Below are positions 55,810-64,000 of a stretch of DNA of 64,000 bases, piece after piece (the stretch's first letter is position 1; every line of letters begins with the position of its first letter). A model generated the notes under the pieces. That model ran no database searches. It had not been told where the DNA came from and was given only the letters and a program-made list of their open reading frames with translations. The translations under genes and the position numbers were made by a program. The DNA is from Pseudorhodobacter turbinis. Lineage in GTDB: Bacteria > Pseudomonadota > Alphaproteobacteria > Rhodobacterales > Rhodobacteraceae. The stretch lies in contig NZ_CP039964.1 of assembly GCF_005234135.1 (NCBI RefSeq), forward strand, positions 1,486,001-1,550,000. Direction: 5' to 3'.

Positions 55810-55906
55810 AGCGTTTTGTGTTTGGTTAGCTTTAGGTTCCTGACCCATAAAATTGCCTGAGCCTTTCAAGCGGGCGCGATCCAAGTTCCCAAACTCAGAG
55901 GGGGCT

Positions 55907-56005
55907 TTGAGCAATCTTTACTGGCTGACGGATGAACAAATGTCTAGGCTTTGACCTTTTTTCGAAAAGTCATGGCAAGCCGCGCGTGAATGATCCGTTG
56001 AGGAA
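55907..56005 (+). pseudogene. IS5-family transposase remnant
   Basis: TTG at 55907 begins SNLYWLTDEQMSRL, the usual start of IS5-type transposases, then hits a stop. In a shifted frame SKSHGKPRVND follows, which is the next conserved piece. Nothing later in the transposase is recognisable, so this is a short relic. Confidence 0.7.
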
Positions 56006-56443
56006 GATGCTCTGCCCCAAGAGGTTGTTGTCGTGCGCATGCTGAGTAACTACGCGGTGCTGCGTGATCAAATGCAGGCATGCCGTTTATAGACAGGCTG
56101 GAAGATTTGCCAGCAGGAAGCGCCAGACGCCTCACCCGCAAACTCACGCCCGGCCCACTTTACGGATACACATCTCCATGGCGCTGGGGTTTACCGTATA
56201 CACAGTATGGCACACACCAACATCACCTGTCACGCGCGGTTTAGGGCGCTATTCTGAACATATTCCACAAAGCCGATGGGTTCGAGGCAAATCATCATGC
56301 GGTTGCTGCATCGCAATTAATCAACAAAGAACACGCGATAGTATTGTCAAGTTGGGTCGAAAATATGTCGAGGTGCCACAAACACTGCCCTAAGGACAGG
56401 CAAGATGCGAATGTGTGCGGGAATATTTTACGGTGCGATGGGT
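56006..56443. other. Spacer between the tor locus and the metal genes
   Basis: No gene supported. It may contain further decayed insertion-sequence DNA. The region separates the TMAO genes from the copper/zinc module and could be an old junction of two inserted segments. Confidence 0.4.
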
Positions 56444-56911
56444 CTACGCAGCCTCATAGCGCGAAAAGAATTCAGTCGTGCCGTTGCGCCGGATCAGGAA
56501 CACGTCATATGCCTCGCGTTCGCTTTCCGGCCCCATTCCCGGCGAGCCGTAGGGCATGCCAGGAACGGCCAAGCCGATGGCGTCCGGACGCTCGACCAGA
56601 AGACGTCTAATATCGGAAGGTGGCACGTGGCCTTCAAGCATATACTGATCAATCCGGCCGGTATGGCACGATATCATGTCCTGCGGGATGCCGTTGTCCG
56701 ATTTGTAGCGCATCAGCAATGTTCCAAGGCTGTCCTCGGTGGTGACCGTAAAGCCTTCAGCCTGCAAAACATCGACCCAAGCCGTACAGCATCCGCAGTT
56801 TCGATCTTTGACGATATGGATGAAGGGCTCTGCAGCAAAGGCTGGGCGAGCAATAGCTGCGACTCCGGCAATCAGTATCAAGTGGCGGCGTGTCAATGTG
56901 GTGATGGGCAT
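56444..56911 (-). CDS. DUF411 metal-binding protein
   Basis: A 155-residue exported protein of the DUF411 family, found in copper and other metal resistance clusters. A signal peptide (RRHLILIAGVAAIARPAFA) is followed by HIVKDRNCGCCTAWVDVLQ (Cys-Gly-Cys-Cys, likely metal ligands), then MISCHTGRIDQYMLEGHVP with Cys, His and Met. The C-terminal PGMPYGSPGMG piece is typical as well. AAGGAG precedes ATG 56911. It follows the SCO gene by 13 bases at the end of the minus-strand run. Likely a periplasmic copper carrier. Confidence 0.88.
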   Translation of the reverse strand: MPITTLTRRHLILIAGVAAIARPAFAAEPFIHIVKDRNCGCCTAWVDVLQAEGFTVTTEDSLGTLLMRYKSDNGIPQDMISCHTGRIDQYMLEGHVPPSDIRRLLVERPDAIGLAVPGMPYGSPGMGPESEREAYDVFLIRRNGTTEFFSRYEAA

Positions 56912-56924
56912 GGTTAGCTCCTTT

Positions 56925-57524
56925 TCAGGCCAGAATACGGCGTATTTTAGGTACAGCGAATCGCCGATCCTCATGGAAGTCAATGATGCTGGCAAATTGC
57001 CCGTTGGCATAGAACAGGAAAACGCCTGCAGTGTGGTTCATGGTGTAGTCGCCGTCCCCGGAAGGCTCCTTCTTAAAGCTGACGCGAAAGTCAGCGGCCG
57101 CGCGGGCGGTAGCACCCACGCTTCCAGTCAGGCCGATGATGCGCGGGTCGAAATGGGATATGTAATTTGCCAGCGCATCCGGCGTGTCTCGCTCCGGATC
57201 GACTGAGATCAGCGCGACCGTCAGCCTGTCCGCGTCCGGGCCGAGGGCCTCCAACCAGTCGGCGATATCAAGCAGCGTGGTTGGGCAGACGTCGGGGCAG
57301 TAGGTAAAGCCAAAAAACACCATTGCGGGGCGTCCCCGCCAATCTGCAGGTGTGACCTCCTGCCCGACGTGATTGGTCAGACGCCAGTCCATTGATGTCA
57401 GGGGCAATGGTAAAAGCGGGTTATGGACGGAACGGTTGCGAGTCCTCCACGCCCCCAGTCCCAGCGTGAAAGCCGCAGCCCCTGTCACCCCAGCAAGGAA
57501 CAGCATTATCTGGCGTCGTCGCAC
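56925..57524 (-). CDS. SCO1/SenC-type copper chaperone (copy 1)
   Basis: A 199-residue membrane-anchored thioredoxin-fold protein. An N-terminal helix (RRRQIMLFLAGVTGAAAFTLG) is followed by the copper-binding TYCPDVCP motif near 90 and the distal His in YTMNHTAGVFLF near 167. SCO proteins deliver copper to the CuA centre of cytochrome oxidase or to other cuproenzymes. GTG 57524 is preferred since AAAGGGGG stands before it; ATG 57506 forms a TAATG overlap with the PCuAC gene and is also possible. It is the third gene of the chain SCO-PCuAC-SCO-DUF411. Confidence 0.9.
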   Translation of the reverse strand: MRRRQIMLFLAGVTGAAAFTLGLGAWRTRNRSVHNPLLPLPLTSMDWRLTNHVGQEVTPADWRGRPAMVFFGFTYCPDVCPTTLLDIADWLEALGPDADRLTVALISVDPERDTPDALANYISHFDPRIIGLTGSVGATARAAADFRVSFKKEPSGDGDYTMNHTAGVFLFYANGQFASIIDFHEDRRFAVPKIRRILA

Positions 57525-57976
57525 GCCGCCCCCTTTGCCCGCATCGACAGAATATCAACGGTGACATCAAGGTTGCCTGCCTGCTCGAACGTCAGGGTGA
57601 TGGGAAAGGTTTGGCCTTCGACCAGCGGATCGGTCAGGCCCATGAGCATCCCGTGAAATCCCCCTGGTAACAGGGCTACGGTTTCCCCTGCTGGAACTGG
57701 AATGGATGCGGCATGAGGCATCGCGGCAACACCATCTGTGACAGTGGTTTCATGCAGCATCGGCATGCTGGCCGCCGGTGTCGTGAGGCCAAGAAGGGCG
57801 TCATCGCTGGTGCCGTTATTGGTAATTTCCAGATACAGAACCGCTGGCCGCCCCGTTCCGATAGAGGCGCGGGACCATGCGTTCTGGGCGCTGATATCGC
57901 CAATTGTGAAAGTTTCACAAGCTTGCGCCATCGGGGCCGCAAACAAGAGTGACAGTGCAAGAACGGTGGTTTTCAT
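57506..57976 (-). CDS. PCuAC copper chaperone
   Basis: A 156-residue periplasmic protein of the PCuAC (DUF461) family that binds Cu(I) through Met and His. The signal peptide ends near ACETFTI; ligand segments are SMPMLHETTVTDGVAAM near residue 70 and LLPGGFHGMLMGL near 106. Together with SCO it loads copper into the CuA site of oxidases. It lies three bases after the upstream SCO gene and overlaps the downstream one by 19 bases. The family is sure. Confidence 0.92.
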   Translation of the reverse strand: MKTTVLALSLLFAAPMAQACETFTIGDISAQNAWSRASIGTGRPAVLYLEITNNGTSDDALLGLTTPAASMPMLHETTVTDGVAAMPHAASIPVPAGETVALLPGGFHGMLMGLTDPLVEGQTFPITLTFEQAGNLDVTVDILSMRAKGAACDDAR

Positions 57977-57979
57977 TGG

Positions 57980-58570
57980 TCACAACCTCGTATTCAGATC
58001 GGAAAGTATTTCAGTGGCGGGTGTGCCGTAGTCGTATTGGCGCAACCAATCACCTTTCGGGCTGATAAGGTAAAGGGCTGAGCTATGCGACATGGTGTAG
58101 CCACCTGCGGCATTCGGCGCATCCTCGCGCTCAAAGAAAATCCTGAAACTTTCGGCGGCGGCCTGTGTGCCCCCGATGTCGCCTGCCAAACCCAGAATTG
58201 CAGGGTGAAAGGCTTGTGTAAAACCGTCGATGCCCAGCTTGCGATCACGCTCGGGGTCAATCGAGATAAAGATGGGTTGCACCATTTCCGCAGCATCCCC
58301 CAAATCGTCCATCACCTGCGCCACTTCGGACAGGGTGGTCAGGCAGACATCGGGGCAATTGGTGAAGCCAAAGAACACCAATTGAAACTTGCCTGCGAAA
58401 TCGGCTGTTGTGCGAAGCTGGCCCGCGCCATCGGGCAAGGAAAATGCAGGCCGAAACGTGGCTTCTTGGGTTTGTGCGTTCATTTGTGGTCGCAGAATCA
58501 AGGCGCCATAGGCCAAGGCCGCAAGCCCGGCCATGATCCAAAGTCCGATCTGTATATGTCGAAGCCTCAT
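57980..58570 (-). CDS. SCO1/SenC-type copper chaperone (copy 2)
   Basis: A 196-residue protein of the same fold as copy 1: an N-terminal helix (RHIQIGLWIMAGLAALAYGAL), copper motif TNCPDVCL near 81-84 and distal His in GYTMSHSSALYL near 160. The proline after the second cysteine is replaced by Leu, a mild deviation. AGGAGA lies before ATG 58570. It leads the small operon and stands 166 bases downstream of the zntA end. Two SCO proteins around one PCuAC is a known arrangement in copper delivery. Confidence 0.9.
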   Translation of the reverse strand: MRLRHIQIGLWIMAGLAALAYGALILRPQMNAQTQEATFRPAFSLPDGAGQLRTTADFAGKFQLVFFGFTNCPDVCLTTLSEVAQVMDDLGDAAEMVQPIFISIDPERDRKLGIDGFTQAFHPAILGLAGDIGGTQAAAESFRIFFEREDAPNAAGGYTMSHSSALYLISPKGDWLRQYDYGTPATEILSDLNTRL

Positions 58571-58736
58571 AGTAGGCTGTCTCCTGTAACGATTGTCGTT
58601 GTAACCAGTCTTGCGCATCAGCTTTCATCACCTTCGGCAACGGTGGCCGGATCCAGATCCAGATCCAGATCCAGCGAGGTACGTTGTCGCAGTCATTGAG
58701 GTAAGCCTGCCCGAACAGCCAAACAGCGATATCACG

Positions 58737-61004
58737 TCAACCCTCCCGCTCAGGATCAAAGCGCAGCAGGCGCAGCGCGTTCAGGGTCACCAGCACTGTG
58801 GCCCCAGTATCGGCCAGAATGGCGATCCACAGCCCAGTAATTCCCAACACGGAAGTCACGAGAAAGACCGCCTTCAGCCCCAGCGCCAGTGTCACGTTCT
58901 GTCGGATGTTGGCCATAGCCGCCCGCGCCAGCCGAATTTGCGCTGGCACATCCGTCACCCGGTCGCGCAGAATGGCGGCATCTGCGGTTTCCAGCGCCAC
59001 ATCGGTGCCCGACCCCATCGCCACGCCAACAGACGCCTGTTTCAGCGCGGGCGCGTCATTGATGCCGTCACCAATCATCATCACATGGCCACTTGCGCCC
59101 ATCTGCTTGATCGCCGCCAGCTTGTCCTCGGGCATCATTTCCGCCTGAAACTCGATGCCGAGGCCGCCCGCAATGGCCGCTGCGGTGCGTGGGTTGTCGC
59201 CTGTCAGAACCACTGGGGTGATCCCCATGGCGCGCAACTGGCGCACAGCATCGGCGGCGTCCTGGCGCGGCTCATCGCGCAACGCAAACAAGGCCAGCGG
59301 TTCGCGGGCGCGATAAAGCACAGCAACCGTTTTTCCCTCTTCCTCCAGCGCTGTCGCACGCCGCAACCCAATACCGTCCAATCCACCTTGTTCCATCGCA
59401 TATTTGGGGTTGGTGACCCATACAGATGCGCCATCAATCACCGCCTCGACCCCTTTGCCGGGGATCGCGCGGGCGTTTTGCGCCGCCAATACAGGCGCAT
59501 TTGCGTCCTTGGCCTTGCCAGAGATTGCCGTGGCAAGTGGATGGCTCGACCCGGCTTCAACCGCTGCCGAAAGCGACAACACGGCTTCCTCATTCAGCGC
59601 GCCCAGCGTCACCACATCCGTCACAACCGGGCGGCCATGCGTCAGGGTGCCTGTCTTGTCAAAAGCGACATGGGTGGTCTTGGCTGCCGCCTCAATCACC
59701 GCCCCGCCCTTCATCAACAGCCCCTTGCGCGCGCCCGCAGACATGGCCGACGCAATCGCCGCAGGCACCGATATCACCAGCGCACAGGGGCACCCGATCA
59801 GCAGAAGTGCCAATCCACGATAAACCCACGTGTCCCACGGTTGACCAAACATAAGGGGGGGCACGAGGATAACCAGCGCGGCCACACCAACGATTGCAGG
59901 CATATACCAACGGCTGAACCGGTCGATGAAGCGTTCGGTCGGCGCGCGGGCCTCCTCGGCCTCTTCCACAAGTTGGATGATGCGCGAAATAGTGTTGTCT
60001 TGCGCGGCCTTGGTCACCGTGACGCGCAATGCGGCTTCGGTATTGATCGAGCCTGCAAAGACAGCATCACCCTGACCTTTGGTGCGCGGCACGCTTTCGC
60101 CCGTCACCGGGCTTTCATCGATGCCACTGGTTCCAGATGCAATATCGCCATCTGCTGGGATACGATCACCGGGCCGCACCAGAACGATCTGACCTATGGT
60201 CAGCGTTTCAGCGGGCACCTCACGGGTAACGCCGTTTTCCTCCAGCAGCGCTGTCTTGGGCACAAGGTTTGCCAATGCGCGAATGCCGTCACGCGCTTTG
60301 TTGGCCGCAACCCCTTCCAGCACTTCGCCGACCGCAAACAGGAACACCACCAGCGCCGCCTCTTCTGCTGCGTTGATGAACAGCGCGCCAATGGCGGCGA
60401 TGGTCATAAGGCTTTCGATGGTAAAAGGCTGGCCGACGCGCAGCGCGGCAAAGGCCCGTTTGGCCACGGGTGCTACACCGATGAGGCAGGCGATGAAAAA
60501 CGCCCAATAGCCTATCTCGGACGAAGTCAAAAGTTCGATGCCCCAGGCGACCACCAAAAGAATACCGGTCACGATGACCAGTTGGCCCTTGGAAGTCTGA
60601 TACCACCGCTTGCCGCTGTCGGCGGGGTCATCATGCACATGGCCTGCACCACCGTGACCCGCATCAGGGCTGGGTTTAGGGTCATGGTCATCGCCGTCGT
60701 GATTGGAATGATCCTGCGCACCCGCCTGCTCGGGCATTACAAACCCCTTGCGCGCGGCGGCCTCACCCTTTGGTGCAATGCCGTAGCCAAGCGATTTGAC
60801 CATCGCCTCAACCCGCGCGCGTGGCGTTTGCGCCTCATCCAGTGTCAAGCGCAGGCGTTCGGTCATCAGCGCCACGCTGATACCAGACACCCCCGGCAGC
60901 CGCCCCACGGCATCCTTGATCTTGTTGGCACAAGATCCGCAATCCATGCCGGAAACGGTCCATTCACAACTGCTATCAGTTTGTTCAGGGGGTGATTTGG
61001 TCAT
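58737..61004 (-). CDS. zntA: Zn/Cd/Pb-type P1B ATPase
   Basis: A 755-residue inner-membrane pump for divalent soft metals. The HMA domain (WTVSGMDCGSCANKI, Cys-x-x-Cys) begins near residue 15, followed by a His/Asp-rich linker (DHSNHDGDDHDPKPSP, GHGGAGHVHDD). The metal site CPCALVISVP, TGES, DKTGTLTHG, SSHPLA and GDGINDAPAL are all present. The sequence after CPC (V-I-S) rather than (G-L-A) points to zinc, cadmium and lead instead of copper. ATG 61004 with GGAG fits; the longer frame to 61067 is less likely since it would cover the regulator site. Divergent from a MerR gene. Confidence 0.93.
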   Translation of the reverse strand: MTKSPPEQTDSSCEWTVSGMDCGSCANKIKDAVGRLPGVSGISVALMTERLRLTLDEAQTPRARVEAMVKSLGYGIAPKGEAAARKGFVMPEQAGAQDHSNHDGDDHDPKPSPDAGHGGAGHVHDDPADSGKRWYQTSKGQLVIVTGILLVVAWGIELLTSSEIGYWAFFIACLIGVAPVAKRAFAALRVGQPFTIESLMTIAAIGALFINAAEEAALVVFLFAVGEVLEGVAANKARDGIRALANLVPKTALLEENGVTREVPAETLTIGQIVLVRPGDRIPADGDIASGTSGIDESPVTGESVPRTKGQGDAVFAGSINTEAALRVTVTKAAQDNTISRIIQLVEEAEEARAPTERFIDRFSRWYMPAIVGVAALVILVPPLMFGQPWDTWVYRGLALLLIGCPCALVISVPAAIASAMSAGARKGLLMKGGAVIEAAAKTTHVAFDKTGTLTHGRPVVTDVVTLGALNEEAVLSLSAAVEAGSSHPLATAISGKAKDANAPVLAAQNARAIPGKGVEAVIDGASVWVTNPKYAMEQGGLDGIGLRRATALEEEGKTVAVLYRAREPLALFALRDEPRQDAADAVRQLRAMGITPVVLTGDNPRTAAAIAGGLGIEFQAEMMPEDKLAAIKQMGASGHVMMIGDGINDAPALKQASVGVAMGSGTDVALETADAAILRDRVTDVPAQIRLARAAMANIRQNVTLALGLKAVFLVTSVLGITGLWIAILADTGATVLVTLNALRLLRFDPEREG

Positions 61005-61058
61005 ATCTATCTCCGGCTTGGTCAAGGCATTGCCCTTATTGATTCCCATGTTTAATGT

Positions 61059-61073
61059 CTCTAGCAACTAGAG
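61059..61073. promoter_or_regulatory. MerR-type operator
   Basis: CTCTAGCAACTAGAG is a perfect 6+3+6 palindrome. On the minus strand TTGAAC lies just before it and a TTAAAC/CATTAAA element after it, which gives the long promoter spacer that MerR regulators need. It stands between the zinc ATPase and the regulator gene. Confidence 0.72.
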
Positions 61074-61089
61074 GTTCAAGAGGTTTTTC

Positions 61090-61527
61090 ATGCTGACCAT
61101 CGGAAAGTTGAGCAAGACTGCCGGCGTCAAGGTGCCGACGATCCGTTATTACGAAGAGATCGGTCTATTGCCAGAAGCGGAGCGAAGTGCCGGAAACCAG
61201 CGGCTTTATGGCACCGCCACAATGGACCGACTGTCCTTTATCCGTCACGCCCGTGATCTGGGCTTTACGCTGGAGGCCATCCGCGATCTGCTCAGCCTGT
61301 CCGACACCCCCGATCAATCCTGTGCGGCGGCTGACCAGATCGCAAAGGCACAACTTGTCGCTGTGCGGGATCGCCTTGTCCGCTTGCGGGCGCTGGAAGT
61401 AGAACTGGAACGTATGATCGCTCAATGCGCGCAGGGCACAATCGCAGATTGCCACGTAATCAAGGTGCTGGGGAACCATGACCTTTGCAGCCACGAGCAT
61501 AACCAAAAGGACCAAGCTGTCCAATGA
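61090..61527 (+). CDS. MerR-family metal regulator (ZntR/CadR/PbrR type)
   Basis: A 145-residue regulator with an N-terminal winged helix (TIGKLSKTAGVKVPTIRYYEEIG), dimer helix and metal loop. Possible metal ligands: Cys in DQSCAAADQIA (near residue 78), Cys in ERMIAQCAQGTIADCHVI (near 113 and 119), and a CSHEH tail, as in cadmium/zinc/lead sensors. It should repress and, on metal binding, activate the divergent ATPase by bending the operator at 61059-61073. GAGG upstream of ATG 61090 supports the start. Confidence 0.93.
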   Translation: MLTIGKLSKTAGVKVPTIRYYEEIGLLPEAERSAGNQRLYGTATMDRLSFIRHARDLGFTLEAIRDLLSLSDTPDQSCAAADQIAKAQLVAVRDRLVRLRALEVELERMIAQCAQGTIADCHVIKVLGNHDLCSHEHNQKDQAVQ

Positions 61528-61635
61528 CGCCATCGTTTAGAAACGTATCTCTGCTTCTGACCGATATTGGTTCTGCTTAGCAACACCCACTAGAATGCAG
61601 TTGTGGTGCCCCTTGAGGACCAGCGCGGCTGATCA

Positions 61636-61762
61636 TGGCAAAACGCAAAAAACCCCCTGGATTTCAAAGGGACTTGCAAAACGTTGACTCAGCGTTGACT
61701 TGTTTTTGCGCGGGTCATACACAATTGTTTTTGTCGGATTCTAAGTCTTTGTTTTATTTATA
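61636..61762. repeat. Right attachment arm of the island
   Basis: ACGCAAAAAACCCCCTGGAT through the doubled motif GTTGACTCAGCGTTGACT (61683-61700) to a T-rich end. The doubled motif is identical to 12752-12769 at the left end, and the whole arm resembles 12435-12558. Likely integrase arm sites. Confidence 0.65.
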
Positions 61763-61844
<82 letters not shown>

Positions 61845-61935
61845 ACGGTTGGGCGCTTTGTTGGGCCCTATAGTGCCCCTTGTGTAGGATTGGGGTCATT
61901 TTTGTCATCGTTATGAGAGATACGTTTCTTACTAG

Positions 61936-62051
61936 GTTTGGCGGTGACCTACTCTCCCACGTCTTAAGACGCAGTACCATTGGCGCGGCGGCACTTAACT
62001 GCCGAGTTCGGGAAGGGATCGGGTGTTTTGCTCGCGCTATGACCACCAAAC
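61936..62051 (-). rRNA. rrf: 5S rRNA
   Basis: About 116 bases on the minus strand beginning TTTGGTGGTCATAGC and ending with the complementary GGTCACCGCCAAA part, which pair as helix I. It lies between 23S and tRNA-fMet. Ends are set by eye and could be off by a few bases. Confidence 0.93.
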
Positions 62052-62229
62052 CGAGAAAGAAACGTTTTCCTGAGGTATTCAGGAAGTAACAACATCAGTG
62101 ATAAAGCTATGCGGCTTTATCATTGTTCCATGTTCTTACACTGCCGTCACTTTGTGACGTAGTGATGTTTGCTTTTGACTTTATTTCCGAATGCTTGGTT
62201 CATATGAACCTTGCTTTTTCTGGATCAAA

Positions 62230-64000
<1,771 letters not shown>

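Noticed and set aside
58611..60995. A 794-codon open frame on the plus strand
   Set aside because: It is entirely antisense to the zinc/cadmium ATPase, has no recognised domain and a composition expected from the opposite strand of a GC-rich gene.
61850..61935. Further tRNA or small RNA between tRNA-fMet and 5S
   Set aside because: I find no cloverleaf or terminator-like structure; it appears to be plain spacer.

Overview
The window looks like an alphaproteobacterial chromosome of the Roseobacter/Rhodobacteraceae type. The right edge carries a minus-strand rRNA operon end in the order 23S-5S-tRNA-fMet, which is the arrangement usual in that family. The proteins (class III alcohol dehydrogenase, TorA/TorR/TorS/TorT, PCuAC and SCO copper chaperones) also look alphaproteobacterial. 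This is inferred from reading the sequence only; no database search was run.

Layout. (1) 1-12.4 kb is a copper/heavy-metal module: DUF302 protein, VTT membrane protein, permease, CopA-type Cu ATPase, YVTN beta-propeller protein, small Cys/His-rich proteins, an NreB-like MFS exporter with a His-rich tail, two cytochromes c and a multicopper oxidase. (2) At 12559-12610 lies a copy of the 3' part of tRNA-fMet. It is a 52-bp direct repeat of 61763-61814, inside the intact tRNA. The two copies bracket a ~49-kb integrated island. (3) 12.6-33.7 kb is its mobile core: P4-type integrase, AlpA-like HTH, VRR-NUC nuclease, replication-type HTH protein, cytosine methyltransferase and a terminase-small-like protein, resembling a phage satellite. 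A type I restriction system with an embedded Abi-like gene, a three-gene membrane/ImmA-IrrE/beta-protein module and an IS3-family insertion sequence are set into this backbone. (4) 34-43.2 kb is metabolic cargo: quinone oxidoreductase, UvrA-like ATPase, glutathione-dependent formaldehyde oxidation (GFA protein, S-formylglutathione hydrolase, class III ADH) with a divergent LysR regulator, and a bestrophin-like channel. (5) 43.2-45.3 kb is a decayed second copy of the replication operon. (6) 45.3-55.8 kb is a TMAO-respiration locus: torA (with a C-terminal haem-c motif), dedicated molybdenum-cofactor genes, torR, torS and torT. (7) 56.4-61.5 kb is a second metal module: DUF411, SCO, PCuAC, SCO, a Zn/Cd/Pb-type ATPase and its divergent MerR regulator. 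(8) 61.6-64 kb holds the attachment arm, tRNA-fMet, 5S and partial 23S.

How the parts fit. The island appears to have grown by accretion: two related satellite-like elements (one intact, one decayed) carry respiratory, detoxification and metal-resistance cargo. A homologous attachment arm just outside the left repeat (12435-12558) suggests that the copper module on the left is the end of another element inserted at the same tRNA. TMAO reduction, the Moco genes and formaldehyde detoxification could form one methylated-amine theme, and SCO/PCuAC/CopA/ZntA a metal-homeostasis theme; both are inferences from gene content. The most likely place for something undescribed is 26.9-29.0 kb, followed by the two-frame methyltransferase and the satellite-like architecture.
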